Origin: Mariniblastus sp.
Lineage (GTDB): Bacteria > Planctomycetota > Planctomycetia > Pirellulales > Pirellulaceae
NCBI GenBank assembly: GCA_023300235.1
Contig: JALZWN010000045.1
Coordinates: forward strand, 1-45,460
DNA length: 45,460 nucleotides
Direction: 5' to 3'
The notes under the pieces were generated by a model, which had not been told where the DNA came from, made no database searches, and worked only from the letters and a program-made list of their open reading frames with translations. How positions within the stretch are numbered: the first letter of the stretch is position 1; each line of letters begins with the position of its first letter. This document shows positions 10,836-20,754 of this stretch, in pieces. Made by a program: the position numbers and the translations under genes.

Positions 10836-11704
10836 AGCTAGATCTAAAAAACATTCAAACGGAAACGTTTTGGCGAGAGCTCTGTCCTGAGCTTTCGATT
10901 TCAAGCCAACCTTTGGCCGAGCAATCGGATTGGGGGCAATCGCGACCACTGGATTCTGACACGTGGGCGACTTGCCAACAGACGATCGCTGAGGATGGTT
11001 ATTTTGCGTACGACGGTTGGTTTGATCAACGGCAGATCGATCGAATGCAGGCCTGTTTTGAAAAGCTTGAGGCGACTGGAATTCATCCGGTTTTTGCGTT
11101 TGTGTATGACGAGTTTTGGGATTTGTTGATGCAGATGGATCCGTTGTTTTCGGATCTGTTGGATGACTACGAGTGTTTGCCGGCGGTGTGGAGTTGGTTT
11201 GTGCGTCCGGATAACCAATCCGCGTTCGCGCCGCACCGCGATCAAGTTCGCGAAGTGGACATCGAGGACGAAGAGCATTTGGATTACTTGACGATCTGGG
11301 TGCCGCTTACGGATTTGAATCATTTAAGTTCAGCGATCTGTGTTTTGCCCGCATCGTTGGACCCGGATTACGAAAAATGCTCGGCCGAGATTCAAGTGGA
11401 AAGTTTGCAAAACGTCCGAACGTTGCAAGGCAAACGCGGCTCGCTGTTTTGCTGGACGACTCAGCTGGCTCACTGGGGGACTCGGCAGTCAAGTCACGGC
11501 CCGCCGCGAATGAGCGTCGGCTATTACATCAAACGCACCGAGGCGGAGAATCTGGAAGAGCAACCGCCAGTGGATTTTTCGAGCCCGCTGGCATTGCAGC
11601 AGCGATTGGCGATCATTGGCCAGCAGATCAAAAATTACTCTCGATCGGCAACCGCTGAAGAGCTTGAATTTGCCCAGCAGTTAATTGACTGCGGTGTTGA
11701 GTAA
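10832..11704 (+). CDS. Phytanoyl-CoA dioxygenase (PhyH)-like Fe(II)/2-oxoglutarate oxygenase
   Basis: 290 aa. The start codon lies in the ATGA overlap with the protease gene. The double-stranded beta-helix metal triad is readable: His135-Arg-Asp137 in FAPHRDQ, the distal His214 in QLAHWGTR, and Arg226 in the GPPRMSVGYY strand as the likely 2-oxoglutarate anchor. The family hydroxylates varied small molecules in the cytoplasm, and the substrate cannot be predicted from sequence. Coupling to an exported thioredoxin/protease is odd because the compartments differ; the junction may simply reflect compact packing. No signal peptide is seen. Confidence 0.83.
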   Translation: MKLDLKNIQTETFWRELCPELSISSQPLAEQSDWGQSRPLDSDTWATCQQTIAEDGYFAYDGWFDQRQIDRMQACFEKLEATGIHPVFAFVYDEFWDLLMQMDPLFSDLLDDYECLPAVWSWFVRPDNQSAFAPHRDQVREVDIEDEEHLDYLTIWVPLTDLNHLSSAICVLPASLDPDYEKCSAEIQVESLQNVRTLQGKRGSLFCWTTQLAHWGTRQSSHGPPRMSVGYYIKRTEAENLEEQPPVDFSSPLALQQRLAIIGQQIKNYSRSATAEELEFAQQLIDCGVE

Positions 11705-12030
11705 GACGATGGCTGGTAGCCCGACGCGTGAGCGAGGAACTTGTGGTGATGGGCGTCTAGCCTGTCATTTGCATGGGGGCAGCGCGTAAGACAGGCTGGA
11801 AGCCCATCTCCACATTTTTTGCAATGTTAAAACATGCTAAATCAACAAGCCCGTGAGCGAGGAACACGTGGAGATCATCGTCAACGGGCCTGTTGATTTA
11901 GTGATGCGCAGGTAGTCGCCTTTTTATCCAGAGCCATCCGGTTTGTGACCGTCCACCGAAGGTAACGCTACTTTCACGTAGTGTAAGGCGACTATGGTTT
12001 CCTCGCTGACGCGTCGGGCTACCAGAACAC
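11705..12030. repeat. Composite repeat module with inverted 23-bp ends (family B, copy 2)
   Basis: The outer ends 11715-11737 and 12001-12023 are reverse complements with one mismatch (ggtagcccgacgcg-gagcg type). Inside lie the family-B palindrome arm (11792-11817, identical over 26 bases to 610-635), a 17-bp inverted repeat 11838-11854 / 11884-11900 (one mismatch), and another inverted pair tagtcgcctt (11913-11922) / aaggcgacta (11985-11994). It fills most of the gap between the dioxygenase and transporter genes. No open frame or transposase is present. Confidence 0.7.
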
Positions 12031-12153
12031 CCGGAATTAAAAAGTGATTTGCGCTGCGAGAAGAGCCCAAACACTATCGTGAATTGTGTTCGTTGACTAT
12101 GTTTGCCGCTTCGTTTTTTTCCCAGAAGTTCATCTTCGAAGCAATCGTAAATA

Positions 12154-13059
12154 ATGGAAATCGGACAAGCAGCTGCGTTGATGGCTGCGTTTTTATGGAC
12201 TTTCTCAAGCATGATCTGGGGGCTGATCAAGCTGCCGGCATTCACAATAAATGCATGCAAGAATTGCGTCGGCGTTACGCTGGTCGGGATTCACTTGGCG
12301 GTCGCTAGTCTCGGATTGGGCTGGGTTGAGCTGTCGGCGGACTGGCAGGCTTGGGGCTGGTTGACGCTGAGCGGTTTCATTGGGGTCGTTGTCGGGGACA
12401 CGCTGTATTTCCGTTGTTTGCAAATCGTAGGGCCCCGGCGAGCGATGGTGTTAATGTGCTTGGGACCGTTCTTTGCGGTCGTACTAGGGCTGTTGTTTTT
12501 AAATCAAACGATCAGTTTCATAGTGGTCTTGGGCGTCGCGTTGACCATGGCGGGGGTGGTGGTCGTGGTGCTAGATCGCAAAGCGAAACAAGAAGAGCCC
12601 GGGCTGATGCCAGGGAATTTTCCATTGGGAGTGGCCTGCGGAATTCTTGCGGCGGTTTGCCAAGTCAGTGGTGGGGTGTTTTCAGCGAAGGGGATGGAGT
12701 CGTGCAGTCCGTTGGAATCTACGGCGATACGATTGTTTGCTGCCGCGGTTGCGTCAAGTTTGTGGATGTTAAGCCGCAAGAAGTATCGACAAGAGTTTGC
12801 TACGGCGGTCAAGTTCCACCACCTGCGATTTATCGTTCCGGCGACGGCTCTTGGGACGTGGCTAGGAATTTGGTTTTGCCAGATGGCGTATAAGAATGAC
12901 GACTTGGCGATTGCGCAAACGTTGTTGTCGACCTGCCCGCTGTTTGCGATTCCGGTGATGTGGGTTTTGCATCGCCACCGGGTTAGTCGTTTGGCATTGG
13001 CAGGGACCGTGGTCGCAATCTTTGGGATCTGGGTGACGGTGACGTACAAAACCGGGTGA
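12154..13059 (+). CDS. EamA/DMT-superfamily transporter
   Basis: 301 aa, almost entirely hydrophobic, with ten predicted transmembrane helices arranged as two EamA repeats (about 5-137 and 155-299). The first repeat ends in a long helix with the conserved G-V (LTMAGVVVVVLDRK). The second contains the typical GTWLGIWFCQMAYK and ends with AGTVVAIFGIWVTV. The usual length is about 300. DMT transporters export or import amino acids, nucleotide sugars and other metabolites; the substrate is not predictable. No SD is seen before the ATG. It stands alone between repeat-rich gaps. Confidence 0.9.
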   Translation: MEIGQAAALMAAFLWTFSSMIWGLIKLPAFTINACKNCVGVTLVGIHLAVASLGLGWVELSADWQAWGWLTLSGFIGVVVGDTLYFRCLQIVGPRRAMVLMCLGPFFAVVLGLLFLNQTISFIVVLGVALTMAGVVVVVLDRKAKQEEPGLMPGNFPLGVACGILAAVCQVSGGVFSAKGMESCSPLESTAIRLFAAAVASSLWMLSRKKYRQEFATAVKFHHLRFIVPATALGTWLGIWFCQMAYKNDDLAIAQTLLSTCPLFAIPVMWVLHRHRVSRLALAGTVVAIFGIWVTVTYKTG

Positions 13060-13180
13060 GGTGGCTAGCAGAGTGTTACGGTTAGCCGGAAGGCGTCGGC
13101 GACAGCGCAATAGGATTCTGCACCGATGTCTGTAAGTCATTGCTATCGATGGGTTTAGTCAGGCCAATAGCCATTGGAAT

Positions 13181-13256
13181 AAATTAAAACCGCGAATGAA
13201 CGCAAATAGACGCGAATGGCTTAGCGCTGATATTGGCGTCCATTCGCGGTTAATTT
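13181..13256. repeat. Palindromic intergenic repeat (cgcgaatg type)
   Basis: The arms aaattaaaaccgcgaatg (13181-13198) and cattcgcggttaattt (13241-13256) are inverted complements apart from two extra bases. The interior repeats cgcgaatg-like units (at about 13191 and 13211). It belongs to a style of extragenic palindrome seen in many bacterial genomes. It sits in the 336-base gap between the convergent EamA and WD40 genes and may help end transcription. Confidence 0.65.
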
Positions 13257-13395
13257 CCTTTATCCAGCAGGCAAACGATGCCAAAAGCTGGCAAGCTGCA
13301 CTTCAGCGGCCCAGATCATCCGACCATGTTTCCACCCAAGGATGAATGCAGTTAAACGCAGTTGAGCTTATATAAACGCGGATGCAGTTCGATAT

Positions 13396-15666
13396 TTACT
13401 GCAGTTGCAACTGCTGGAGTTGCTTTTGAACCGCTTCGACCGCAGCGCGGGAGGCTTGGCTGGCCTGTTCAGCTTGCTTGACCTTTTCTTCGGCCAGTTT
13501 GTGTTGCTGTTGAGCTTGTTGGATGGTTTCGCGTTTGACGGCCAGTTGCGATTCAGCATCCACTAGTTGGGTTTTGAGTCGCGTTAAATCTTGCTCAAAT
13601 TGAATTGCGTTCTGCCAGCGTTCGACCGCTTTTTGCTTAGCGGCGAGTTCTTGTTCTGCGGTGGCTTTGATCTTGGATTGCTGTTGAATCATGCCGTTCA
13701 AATCTTGGATCCGTTTTTGAATTTGGTTCGTTTGATTTTTTTTTGCGTTTTGCGTCGCGTTAAGTTGATTGGTTTGCTGGACCAAGTTTCTCAGATCATC
13801 AGCGATCCGCAGGTGTTCGCGGAAATTCGCCAAGGCAAGCTGAGTAAACCGTTGGTTGCGGCGTTGGATCGCTTGGATTTCGGATTCTAAAAAAGCAACC
13901 GCTTCGACTAATCGTGGTTCGTCGGGGAGGCTTTCTAACGCTAGTTTGGCTTGCGGCAAAGCGGCTTTTAGTTGCTTTAACTTAGCTTGGTGCGCTGGCA
14001 AGTCTCGCGTTCGCCGCAGGTTTGCTAGACGATAGCCCTGTCGGTTGGCGTGTAGTTTATTTTTGCTGCCTGCCCTGCCCTGCAGTTCGCGTGTTCCTTT
14101 TTTGATTTGATCGTGAATGGCCGTTCGTTGATTTTCAGCGTTCAAAACCTGTGCTTGCATGTTCGTGCTGGACCTGCCCGCGCCGTTAACTTTCGCTTGA
14201 GTTTGTTGGAGTTCTGTTTTCGCTTGCGAGAGTTGCTGTTTTAGTGTGGGGGGATTGGCTGGAAGTGTTTTGAGGACTTTCCCGTTGTCAAGGTTCCAGG
14301 CGAGCAACTTGCCATTCCAGTCGGCCGCGAACACTCGATTGGTTTCGTCGCATACGGTTGCAGCGACCACGATGTCTTGCAAACCTTTGAACGTGCGAAT
14401 TGCTTTGCCGTTGGCTTGCCAGAGTTTCACCAAATGATCACGGCCGGCCGAGTAGATTGATCCGTCGCGGCGAAAACCGGCGACTAAGCATCCACTGCCG
14501 TGGGCATTCCACGATTTGACCGGCTTCGCTTTTTCAGTATCCCAAACGCGAACGCTGCCGTCTTCGCTGGCAGTGACAAAAAACTGGCTGTCGCTACGCC
14601 ATTGTAATGAGGTGATTGCTTTGGTGTGGCCGTCAAGTTTTTGCACAAACAAACCTGAATCCGCTTCCCACAGCAGTAAAGTACCGTTACGGTCGGCGGT
14701 CGCTAAAAATTGGCCGTCAGGGCTAAAGCAAACGGCGGTTACCCAATCGGTGTGGCGTTTCAATTCATGGATGGGTTGGCCGGCAGAGGTCATCACGGCG
14801 ACGCGTTTGTTGGGGCTTCCGATTGCGATTAGCGATTGATCGCCCGACAAGTCCGCGGTTAGGATCGTGTCGGGTTCTTTGCCGATTTGATCGATCAGTT
14901 GGCCAGTGCGAGCGTTAAACATCAGCACGCTGCCGGATTCACCGCCTCGTCCGCCGCTGGCTAATAGCAATTCGCCATTACGGCTAAAGCTTAGTGATCG
15001 AGCGATTCCGGTTTCGTAGGGTAGAACCCCGGCTAGTTCCAAGCGATCGCTGTGATACAACAAGATTTGTCGTGGCGTCGACACTGCGATCACGGGTGCC
15101 CATGGGTTGGACGCTAGAGCCAGCACCGATCCAACCGGTGGAGTGATGACGGGTTCCAATGATATGCGAAACGGCGTCGGAGAAACTTCCGGCCGCGTGG
15201 TTGGCGACAGTTTTAAGGCAAGACTAACTTTGGGTTTGCTCTTTGCTGCTTTGCTGCCGCTGTTCTCCAGCAGGCCGTCTTTGATCCATTCGGCCAGCAG
15301 TTTTATTTCGGTGGCTGGTATTTTGTTTCCGCTGGGCGGCATTTCGGGCGAACTGGCGTGAGTGACCAACTCGTACAAATAACTATCACCAGGCTCGCCG
15401 GGTTCCAGCACCGTGCCTGAGCTACCGCCTTGCATTAAGTTTACAAAGCTGGTCACGTCTAAATCGCCCTCGCGGCGATCGGAGTTATGGCAAACGCTGC
15501 AACGACGCTTGAGCAACGGACGAACGTTATCGTCAAACGTGACTTTTTTCGGCGCCTGACCATTCGCCGGAATGGCGCATGCCAACACGACGATCAGCCA
15601 TGCGATCGGTGTTGCGACGTAACGGAGATGGGTGGTTTGGGAAAACAAAATGGTGGTGGAAATCAA
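13396..15666 (-). CDS. Planctomycete cytochrome C (PSCyt1) / WD40 / coiled-coil protein
   Basis: 756 aa. An N-terminal hydrophobic export segment (about 18-36) precedes a PSCyt1-type haem domain with CSVCH (Cys56, Cys59, His60) and a candidate axial Met in SSPEMPPSG. A beta-propeller of WD40 repeats follows (about 178-470; for example DWVTAVCFSPDGQFLATADRNG). Residues about 475-756 are Gln/Lys/Ala-rich helical coiled coil. The start appears to be TTG, because no ATG or GTG lies in frame nearby upstream and this start keeps the export signal. It is the last gene of the four-gene minus-strand cluster, 46 bases after the DUF1549/1553 gene. Its job is unknown; it is presumably an exported redox protein with scaffold parts. 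Confidence 0.87.
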   Translation of the reverse strand: MISTTILFSQTTHLRYVATPIAWLIVVLACAIPANGQAPKKVTFDDNVRPLLKRRCSVCHNSDRREGDLDVTSFVNLMQGGSSGTVLEPGEPGDSYLYELVTHASSPEMPPSGNKIPATEIKLLAEWIKDGLLENSGSKAAKSKPKVSLALKLSPTTRPEVSPTPFRISLEPVITPPVGSVLALASNPWAPVIAVSTPRQILLYHSDRLELAGVLPYETGIARSLSFSRNGELLLASGGRGGESGSVLMFNARTGQLIDQIGKEPDTILTADLSGDQSLIAIGSPNKRVAVMTSAGQPIHELKRHTDWVTAVCFSPDGQFLATADRNGTLLLWEADSGLFVQKLDGHTKAITSLQWRSDSQFFVTASEDGSVRVWDTEKAKPVKSWNAHGSGCLVAGFRRDGSIYSAGRDHLVKLWQANGKAIRTFKGLQDIVVAATVCDETNRVFAADWNGKLLAWNLDNGKVLKTLPANPPTLKQQLSQAKTELQQTQAKVNGAGRSSTNMQAQVLNAENQRTAIHDQIKKGTRELQGRAGSKNKLHANRQGYRLANLRRTRDLPAHQAKLKQLKAALPQAKLALESLPDEPRLVEAVAFLESEIQAIQRRNQRFTQLALANFREHLRIADDLRNLVQQTNQLNATQNAKKNQTNQIQKRIQDLNGMIQQQSKIKATAEQELAAKQKAVERWQNAIQFEQDLTRLKTQLVDAESQLAVKRETIQQAQQQHKLAEEKVKQAEQASQASRAAVEAVQKQLQQLQLQ

Positions 15667-15712
15667 AGTCGTAAAACAAAAGGTGCAGTAGAATCGGTAA
15701 TCGGTTGCTAGG

Positions 15713-18316
15713 TCAATGATTGAAGACGAATTCTCGCGAGTTCAGGATTGCCCAAAAGACATCTTCCAAGGCTTTAATGCGGTGGGGCTCCGATTCAATC
15801 TTTTCCGCCAAACCTGTTTGTTCGGCTTCGGTAGTTTTGCGGCCAAGGCAACGCATGTAAAGTTCGTCGACGATGTCTGCGTTAGTCTTTTTTTGTTCAA
15901 GGAGCGTTTGTAATACCTGGCCTTGAATGATTTTTTGGTGCACCGTCGCTCCGTTAAGCAAGTGCAACGCCTGCGATAAGCTTGGCTCCATTTTTACTTC
16001 GCAGCTGCAAACCGTCTCGCGACTGGCCCGGCCGAATGTCTTCAAGAAGTAATTCGACGTGTTCCCGTCGGCGATCTGGACCGCTCGGGCTCCATTGGGA
16101 AGGCCGCGGAATTTGTTCTTGGTTTCGGTGACTTGACTGATCGCGTCAAACAGCACTTCGGCTCGGATCCGTCGAAGTTTCGCATGAGAAAAGTTCACGC
16201 CGTCGGCTTCGTTGCTGGCGTTCGTTTGTGTGCTCAACTGATAAGTCCGCGAGTTGCAAATGTCACGAACAAGTTGTTTGAAGTCGTAGTTGGATTCGAC
16301 CAATTTGTCGGCCATTTGTTTCAGCAAAGTCTCGTTGACGGGCGGGTTGCTCACGCGGACGTCATCGACTTGGTCAACGATTCCTTGCCCAAGAAAATGA
16401 GCCCAAACGATGTTCGCGAGGTTGCGAGAAAAGTAAGGGTTCTTGGGCGACGTGATCCACTGCCCCACCACCTCTCGGCGGTCGCCGCCTTTTTCGATGA
16501 CAGGTACTTCGCCGCCCAAGAATTTCGGCGGCACGTTGTTTTTTGTTACCGGATGTTGAGCTTCCCCACGGGCACGATTGAAGATCACCGACTCTCGCGG
16601 GTCCGCTCCGGATTTGCGGCCGATCTGCGAGAAGAACGCTTTGAACCCGTAGTAGTCTTCCATCGTCCACCGGTCGAAGGGATGGTTGTGGCACTGAGCA
16701 CATTGGATCCGCATGCCAAGGAAAACTTGGGCGACGTTTTCGGAGAGTAATCCGGTGTCAGGTTCGGCGTGGTAAAAGTTGGTTGGCGGCGATGACATGG
16801 TGCCACCAGTGGCGGCTAAAAGTTCGCGTACCCATTGGTCGATCGGGGTGTTGGCGGCGATGCGGCTGCGGAGCCATTCGTAGTACAGCAGCGTGGCTTT
16901 GTAGCTGACGTCGTTGCTGGAGCGGACTTGGAGTAGTTCCGACCATTTCATCACCCACATGTCGACAAACTCATCACGTTCAAGCAGTCGGTCGATGCAT
17001 TGACTTCGTTTGTCCGCCGACGGATCGTTGATGAATTGCTCAAGCTGTTGTGCCGTTGGCAACAAACCGCAGACATCGATAAAGCACCGCCGTAGGAATT
17101 CAGCGTCCGTGCAACGCTGGGAAGGTTGAATGCGGAGCGATTGAAGTTTGTTGTGGACGGCGGTGTCGATGTAGTTGGCTGGTTCTACTGACCGCCATTT
17201 GAAATCATCTTTGGCCGGTACCGTAGAAAACCAACGACCGACGGTGTGCGTGTCGAACCGGCACATTACAAACGCTTCGCCGCGGGCGCCCGATTCGATT
17301 TGGCCAGTTTGTTTGACCGAAAGCACGTTGTCTTGGTTGGTCGAAAAGTAAGCCAGCGAAGTGACGTCGCGGTCGCTGCCGTCTTCGTAGTGGGCGAGCA
17401 CGGTGAGGTTTTGTTTGGCGGGGCCGCTGAGCATAGCCGTTTCGGGGTACAGTTCGATGGAGGTTACTTTCGGTGGCGATTGTTTGTCAAATTTTGCTCC
17501 GTTCTGGAGCCATCGCAGGATTGTTTGGTAGTTTTCAGATTCGCGGTTAAACAACTGACCGCCGCTATGAGGCACGGTGCCGGTGGATTTGGTCATCAGC
17601 ATGCAATCTTCTGGTACGGCCAAGTCAATGCGCCGTCCGGGTTGTTCGCGAGTCAAACGATAGTAGTCGCCAGCGGGATCAAACCCGTACAACGAAAGGC
17701 GAAAACCATCTTTGCCGCGAGACGCACCGTGGCAACTGCCCGCGTTGCAGCCTGTTTTTGAAAACACGGGCATCACATCGTTGGTGAAGCTGATCGTTGG
17801 CGTGGTGTTGGAGCCGGAAACCGTTACCGAGACGGTCTGCTTGTGGCCTGCGACGTTCATGTTCAGTTGAGTCGTTCCGTCTTCGACCGGCAGCCAGTGT
17901 CCGTTTTGAAATTTGACAATCGGCTTCGTGGGTTGGCCTTTTAGTTGATCGGTCACGTCAACGGTAACGCCGTTGGAGTAAATCAGTTGAGCGACGAGGG
18001 ATTGTCGGTCGTTGGCAGCGGTGAGCGAAATGGATTTTGGCCAGACTTGGAGAGAAACGGCTTCGGCATTGGCAATTGCTGGCGAGGTTGGTTCTGCTGG
18101 CGAGGTTGGTTCTGCTGGCGTGTCGTTGGTTGCCGGGTTGATACTGCCGATTGACCGATCGTTGCCGGTCGGGTCGTCATTGGCCATCGGCGCTGCTTGA
18201 GGCGTTGCAGCGGCGGGGTGCTCGGGTTCCAGCAGCGCCATCGTACTTGCCAGGAAGCAACATGCGATGGCGAGCAAAACAGGAAGTCTTTGATTTATAA
18301 GCGTCAAAAAAATCAC
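15713..18316 (-). CDS. DUF1549/DUF1553 (PSCyt2/PSD1) cytochrome-like protein
   Basis: 867 aa. N-terminal signal peptide, a Pro/Thr-rich linker with a duplicated PAEPTS unit (about 68-80), then a bacterial-Ig-like (Big2-type) stretch at about 87-167. The haem-like motif CNAGSCHG (Cys190, Cys195, His196) is the spaced variant usual in this family. A second Ig-like stretch lies at 283-365, then DUF1549 at about 383-590 containing a classical CAQCH (Cys539, Cys542, His543), and DUF1553 at about 610-860. The start is GTG; its TGA overlap (GTGA) with the preceding PPC gene implies translational coupling. The family is greatly expanded in planctomycetes and commonly found next to DUF1501 genes, as here. 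Function is experimentally unclear; a periplasmic redox or polymer-degradation role is an inference. Confidence 0.92.
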   Translation of the reverse strand: MIFLTLINQRLPVLLAIACCFLASTMALLEPEHPAAATPQAAPMANDDPTGNDRSIGSINPATNDTPAEPTSPAEPTSPAIANAEAVSLQVWPKSISLTAANDRQSLVAQLIYSNGVTVDVTDQLKGQPTKPIVKFQNGHWLPVEDGTTQLNMNVAGHKQTVSVTVSGSNTTPTISFTNDVMPVFSKTGCNAGSCHGASRGKDGFRLSLYGFDPAGDYYRLTREQPGRRIDLAVPEDCMLMTKSTGTVPHSGGQLFNRESENYQTILRWLQNGAKFDKQSPPKVTSIELYPETAMLSGPAKQNLTVLAHYEDGSDRDVTSLAYFSTNQDNVLSVKQTGQIESGARGEAFVMCRFDTHTVGRWFSTVPAKDDFKWRSVEPANYIDTAVHNKLQSLRIQPSQRCTDAEFLRRCFIDVCGLLPTAQQLEQFINDPSADKRSQCIDRLLERDEFVDMWVMKWSELLQVRSSNDVSYKATLLYYEWLRSRIAANTPIDQWVRELLAATGGTMSSPPTNFYHAEPDTGLLSENVAQVFLGMRIQCAQCHNHPFDRWTMEDYYGFKAFFSQIGRKSGADPRESVIFNRARGEAQHPVTKNNVPPKFLGGEVPVIEKGGDRREVVGQWITSPKNPYFSRNLANIVWAHFLGQGIVDQVDDVRVSNPPVNETLLKQMADKLVESNYDFKQLVRDICNSRTYQLSTQTNASNEADGVNFSHAKLRRIRAEVLFDAISQVTETKNKFRGLPNGARAVQIADGNTSNYFLKTFGRASRETVCSCEVKMEPSLSQALHLLNGATVHQKIIQGQVLQTLLEQKKTNADIVDELYMRCLGRKTTEAEQTGLAEKIESEPHRIKALEDVFWAILNSREFVFNH

Positions 18317-20754
18317 GGCGTCTCCTGTTTCGAAAATTTACTCGCCACTCGCTTTGATTTTGGCTCGGACGTGCTTGGCCGAATCAACAGCGTGCAGTTG
18401 GCGGCTTTGGATACCATCTGTTGACCGTTCTTTGGGATCGACAGTTGGCAGAATGACGAACTGTGTTTCCCGACGGGGCTCTTGTCATTGGTGATTACCT
18501 TGAAACGAATCTCTTTCGTTTGGGCGTCAAAAGAAACGGTGGCAGAATCGTTGTCCCCGGTGATGGTAACATTGGGCGGCAGCCCTAGCAGTTTCGCGGT
18601 TGCGGTGCCTTCGAAAGGGAAATGGTGCTCCAACTGACAAACGATCTCCTTTGATTGACCGCGATCAATGCTGACTCGATCAATTTTGGCAGTCACAAAC
18701 GCTTGGTGAACTTCGAGTGTTTTCAAGTTGCTGGAAGTCCATGCCGGCCCGCCGAATTGAGCCGTCGCGGTGAAGCAGATCGGCCACTTGCCCAGCAAGG
18801 CGTTTGAGTTAGCGTTGATCGGATAGCTGCCGGTGGTTTTTCCTTTGGGAATTTCGACGTAGCTGCGTGTTCCAACGCCCGGCGAGCGGAACGGAAGCTT
18901 GACGCGAACGTTGCCTTCGAATCCTTCTTTGCGAGTCACGACGATCGGCAAGCTCATCGAACCGGTGCGGACCAGCGGAACTTTTGGTTCGCCGATATCG
19001 ACCGTGAACGGTAGGGCCTCGACCACCGCCATTGGCAAGCGGTTAATTGTTCCGCTGGTGTACACGGTGTTGTTGGGCGGACCGAGGGCGAAGTCGGCGA
19101 TGTTGCGGAAATGACCTTCGATGAGTTCGTCGCCGACCTTAGCCGTCATGGTCAAATCAAATATCGCTCCCCCGAGATCAGCGTCTTTGTCCACTTCGAA
19201 AACGACCGGCATCAAGGTCGTGCCCTTTTGCAGTGGTTGAGCCTGTGCCCGAATGCCCAGCGGCAATGATTCGGTGTTTAGGGTCACGGGACCAGGCACC
19301 ATCGACTTTTTCACATCAAACAAAACCGCATACCGACCGCCTTGGGGGACCGCTACCGTTTGCCGCTGTTGGCTATAGCGATCGATGCGTTTGATGCCGA
19401 AACTGATCTTCGGTTTTTTTTCAGTGATCTCGATACGGTAGACAAAATTTGGTTGTCCACGTTGCAAGTGATCTAGTACGCGGACAAAGTGTTCCCCGTC
19501 TTCGGTCGCTTTGAATTCAATTTCACTGTCGGGGTGTTTATTGAAATCGTCGCTGCCAATAATGCGTTTCTTCTTCGGCGAGTAAACGTTCAGTATGGGG
19601 TCTAAGCCAGAACCAATGCGCCGAGCGATACATTTAATGAGATAGGTTTTTCCTTTTTTCGCGACAAACTGGAAGTAGTCAACGTCCTTGGGTTCGCTGA
19701 TGACGCCGTTCAAAGCGATTGGCGGCGTGGCTGGTTTTTGTCGCGACTGGTTCGAGTAGTTGCCCAGAAGACTGTTGGGTTCCTGTTCAAACTCATTGCC
19801 GAACTCGACCGCTCGAAAAAGCGGCGGCGTCGGGCTGCCAAGCTCCGGCGGTAAGCCAAGTAAATCGTAGCCTCGCGATTTGACGATCGTTACTTCGGTG
19901 GGTGTTTTTTCAAATTCATCCCATCGCCCGCCGATCAAAGTCAACTTCGTTTTTTCTCCGATCTTGCCGCCGCTGGGGAAAACGACTGCCGGTCGAATGA
20001 ACGATCCAACGTGCAACCGGTATTTGCAAAGCCCCGATCCGCCAAACTCGGCATCGCGAACTTTGATAAAGTACTTTCCGGACGTTGGAATCTTTAAGCT
20101 AAAAAAGCCGTCTTGGTTGCCAAGCGGCGAATCGTCCGAACGGAGAATGAATTGTTGGTCCGAGTCATACAGCTCTAGTAGCGGGTCTAGGAAAGTTCCC
20201 AGTCGCATCGCTTGGATTTCGACGGACAGTCGTTGGTTCTGTTCAGCTTCGACGCAAAATAAATCGACATCGGCGGCACTTATCACGCCGTCGATCGTGA
20301 CGTCCATCGGGATCGTTTGAGCGGCTGTAAAATCGTTGTTGGGTTCTTTGTCAGCCACCGAAGGCATTTCGCCGACAAAGAAACTGCGGAAGTCAGAGAT
20401 GCCGTGTTTGGTTCGCAGTTGCATCATGTGTTCGCCGACTCGGCAATCGACGGCGACTTTTATCGTAACTTTGACTCGTTTGTCGTCGACGATTTCAAAA
20501 TTGGTCGCCGTTATTCCGACGTCGTGGAACAGTACTTCTTCGGTCGCCGATAATCGCACGCCGTGGAAAACGATGAGGTGTTCGTGTCCGCGTTGGGCGC
20601 CGCGGGGCGCGATTCGGTTCAGCAACGGCGTCGAAGCAACTGCCGTGGTTGAAAGGCCACCGATCCAGCCCACCAGCAAACTTAACCACAGCAACCACAA
20701 GCCATGTCGGCGCGGGTGGTTGATGTGGTGCAGGTTTTTGAAAAGTGGGGTCAT
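18313..20754 (-). CDS. Exported protein with two pre-peptidase C-terminal (PPC) domains
   Basis: 813 aa. Signal peptide or anchor at about 19-40, then an IPT/TIG-like N-terminal strand region. There are two PPC-type beta domains: about 134-250 (EPNNDFTAAQ..., ADVDLFCVEAEQNQ..., SGKYFIKVRD) and about 324-444 (EQEPNS..., KDVDYFQFVAKKGK..., DGEHFVRVLD). The remaining 370 residues are further beta-rich, Ig-like segments. No protease domain is present, so the PPC modules are probably adhesion or substrate-binding units. It begins 102 bases after the DUF1501 gene and overlaps the next gene by GTGA. Confidence 0.88.
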   Translation of the reverse strand: MTPLFKNLHHINHPRRHGLWLLWLSLLVGWIGGLSTTAVASTPLLNRIAPRGAQRGHEHLIVFHGVRLSATEEVLFHDVGITATNFEIVDDKRVKVTIKVAVDCRVGEHMMQLRTKHGISDFRSFFVGEMPSVADKEPNNDFTAAQTIPMDVTIDGVISAADVDLFCVEAEQNQRLSVEIQAMRLGTFLDPLLELYDSDQQFILRSDDSPLGNQDGFFSLKIPTSGKYFIKVRDAEFGGSGLCKYRLHVGSFIRPAVVFPSGGKIGEKTKLTLIGGRWDEFEKTPTEVTIVKSRGYDLLGLPPELGSPTPPLFRAVEFGNEFEQEPNSLLGNYSNQSRQKPATPPIALNGVISEPKDVDYFQFVAKKGKTYLIKCIARRIGSGLDPILNVYSPKKKRIIGSDDFNKHPDSEIEFKATEDGEHFVRVLDHLQRGQPNFVYRIEITEKKPKISFGIKRIDRYSQQRQTVAVPQGGRYAVLFDVKKSMVPGPVTLNTESLPLGIRAQAQPLQKGTTLMPVVFEVDKDADLGGAIFDLTMTAKVGDELIEGHFRNIADFALGPPNNTVYTSGTINRLPMAVVEALPFTVDIGEPKVPLVRTGSMSLPIVVTRKEGFEGNVRVKLPFRSPGVGTRSYVEIPKGKTTGSYPINANSNALLGKWPICFTATAQFGGPAWTSSNLKTLEVHQAFVTAKIDRVSIDRGQSKEIVCQLEHHFPFEGTATAKLLGLPPNVTITGDNDSATVSFDAQTKEIRFKVITNDKSPVGKHSSSFCQLSIPKNGQQMVSKAANCTLLIRPSTSEPKSKRVASKFSKQETP

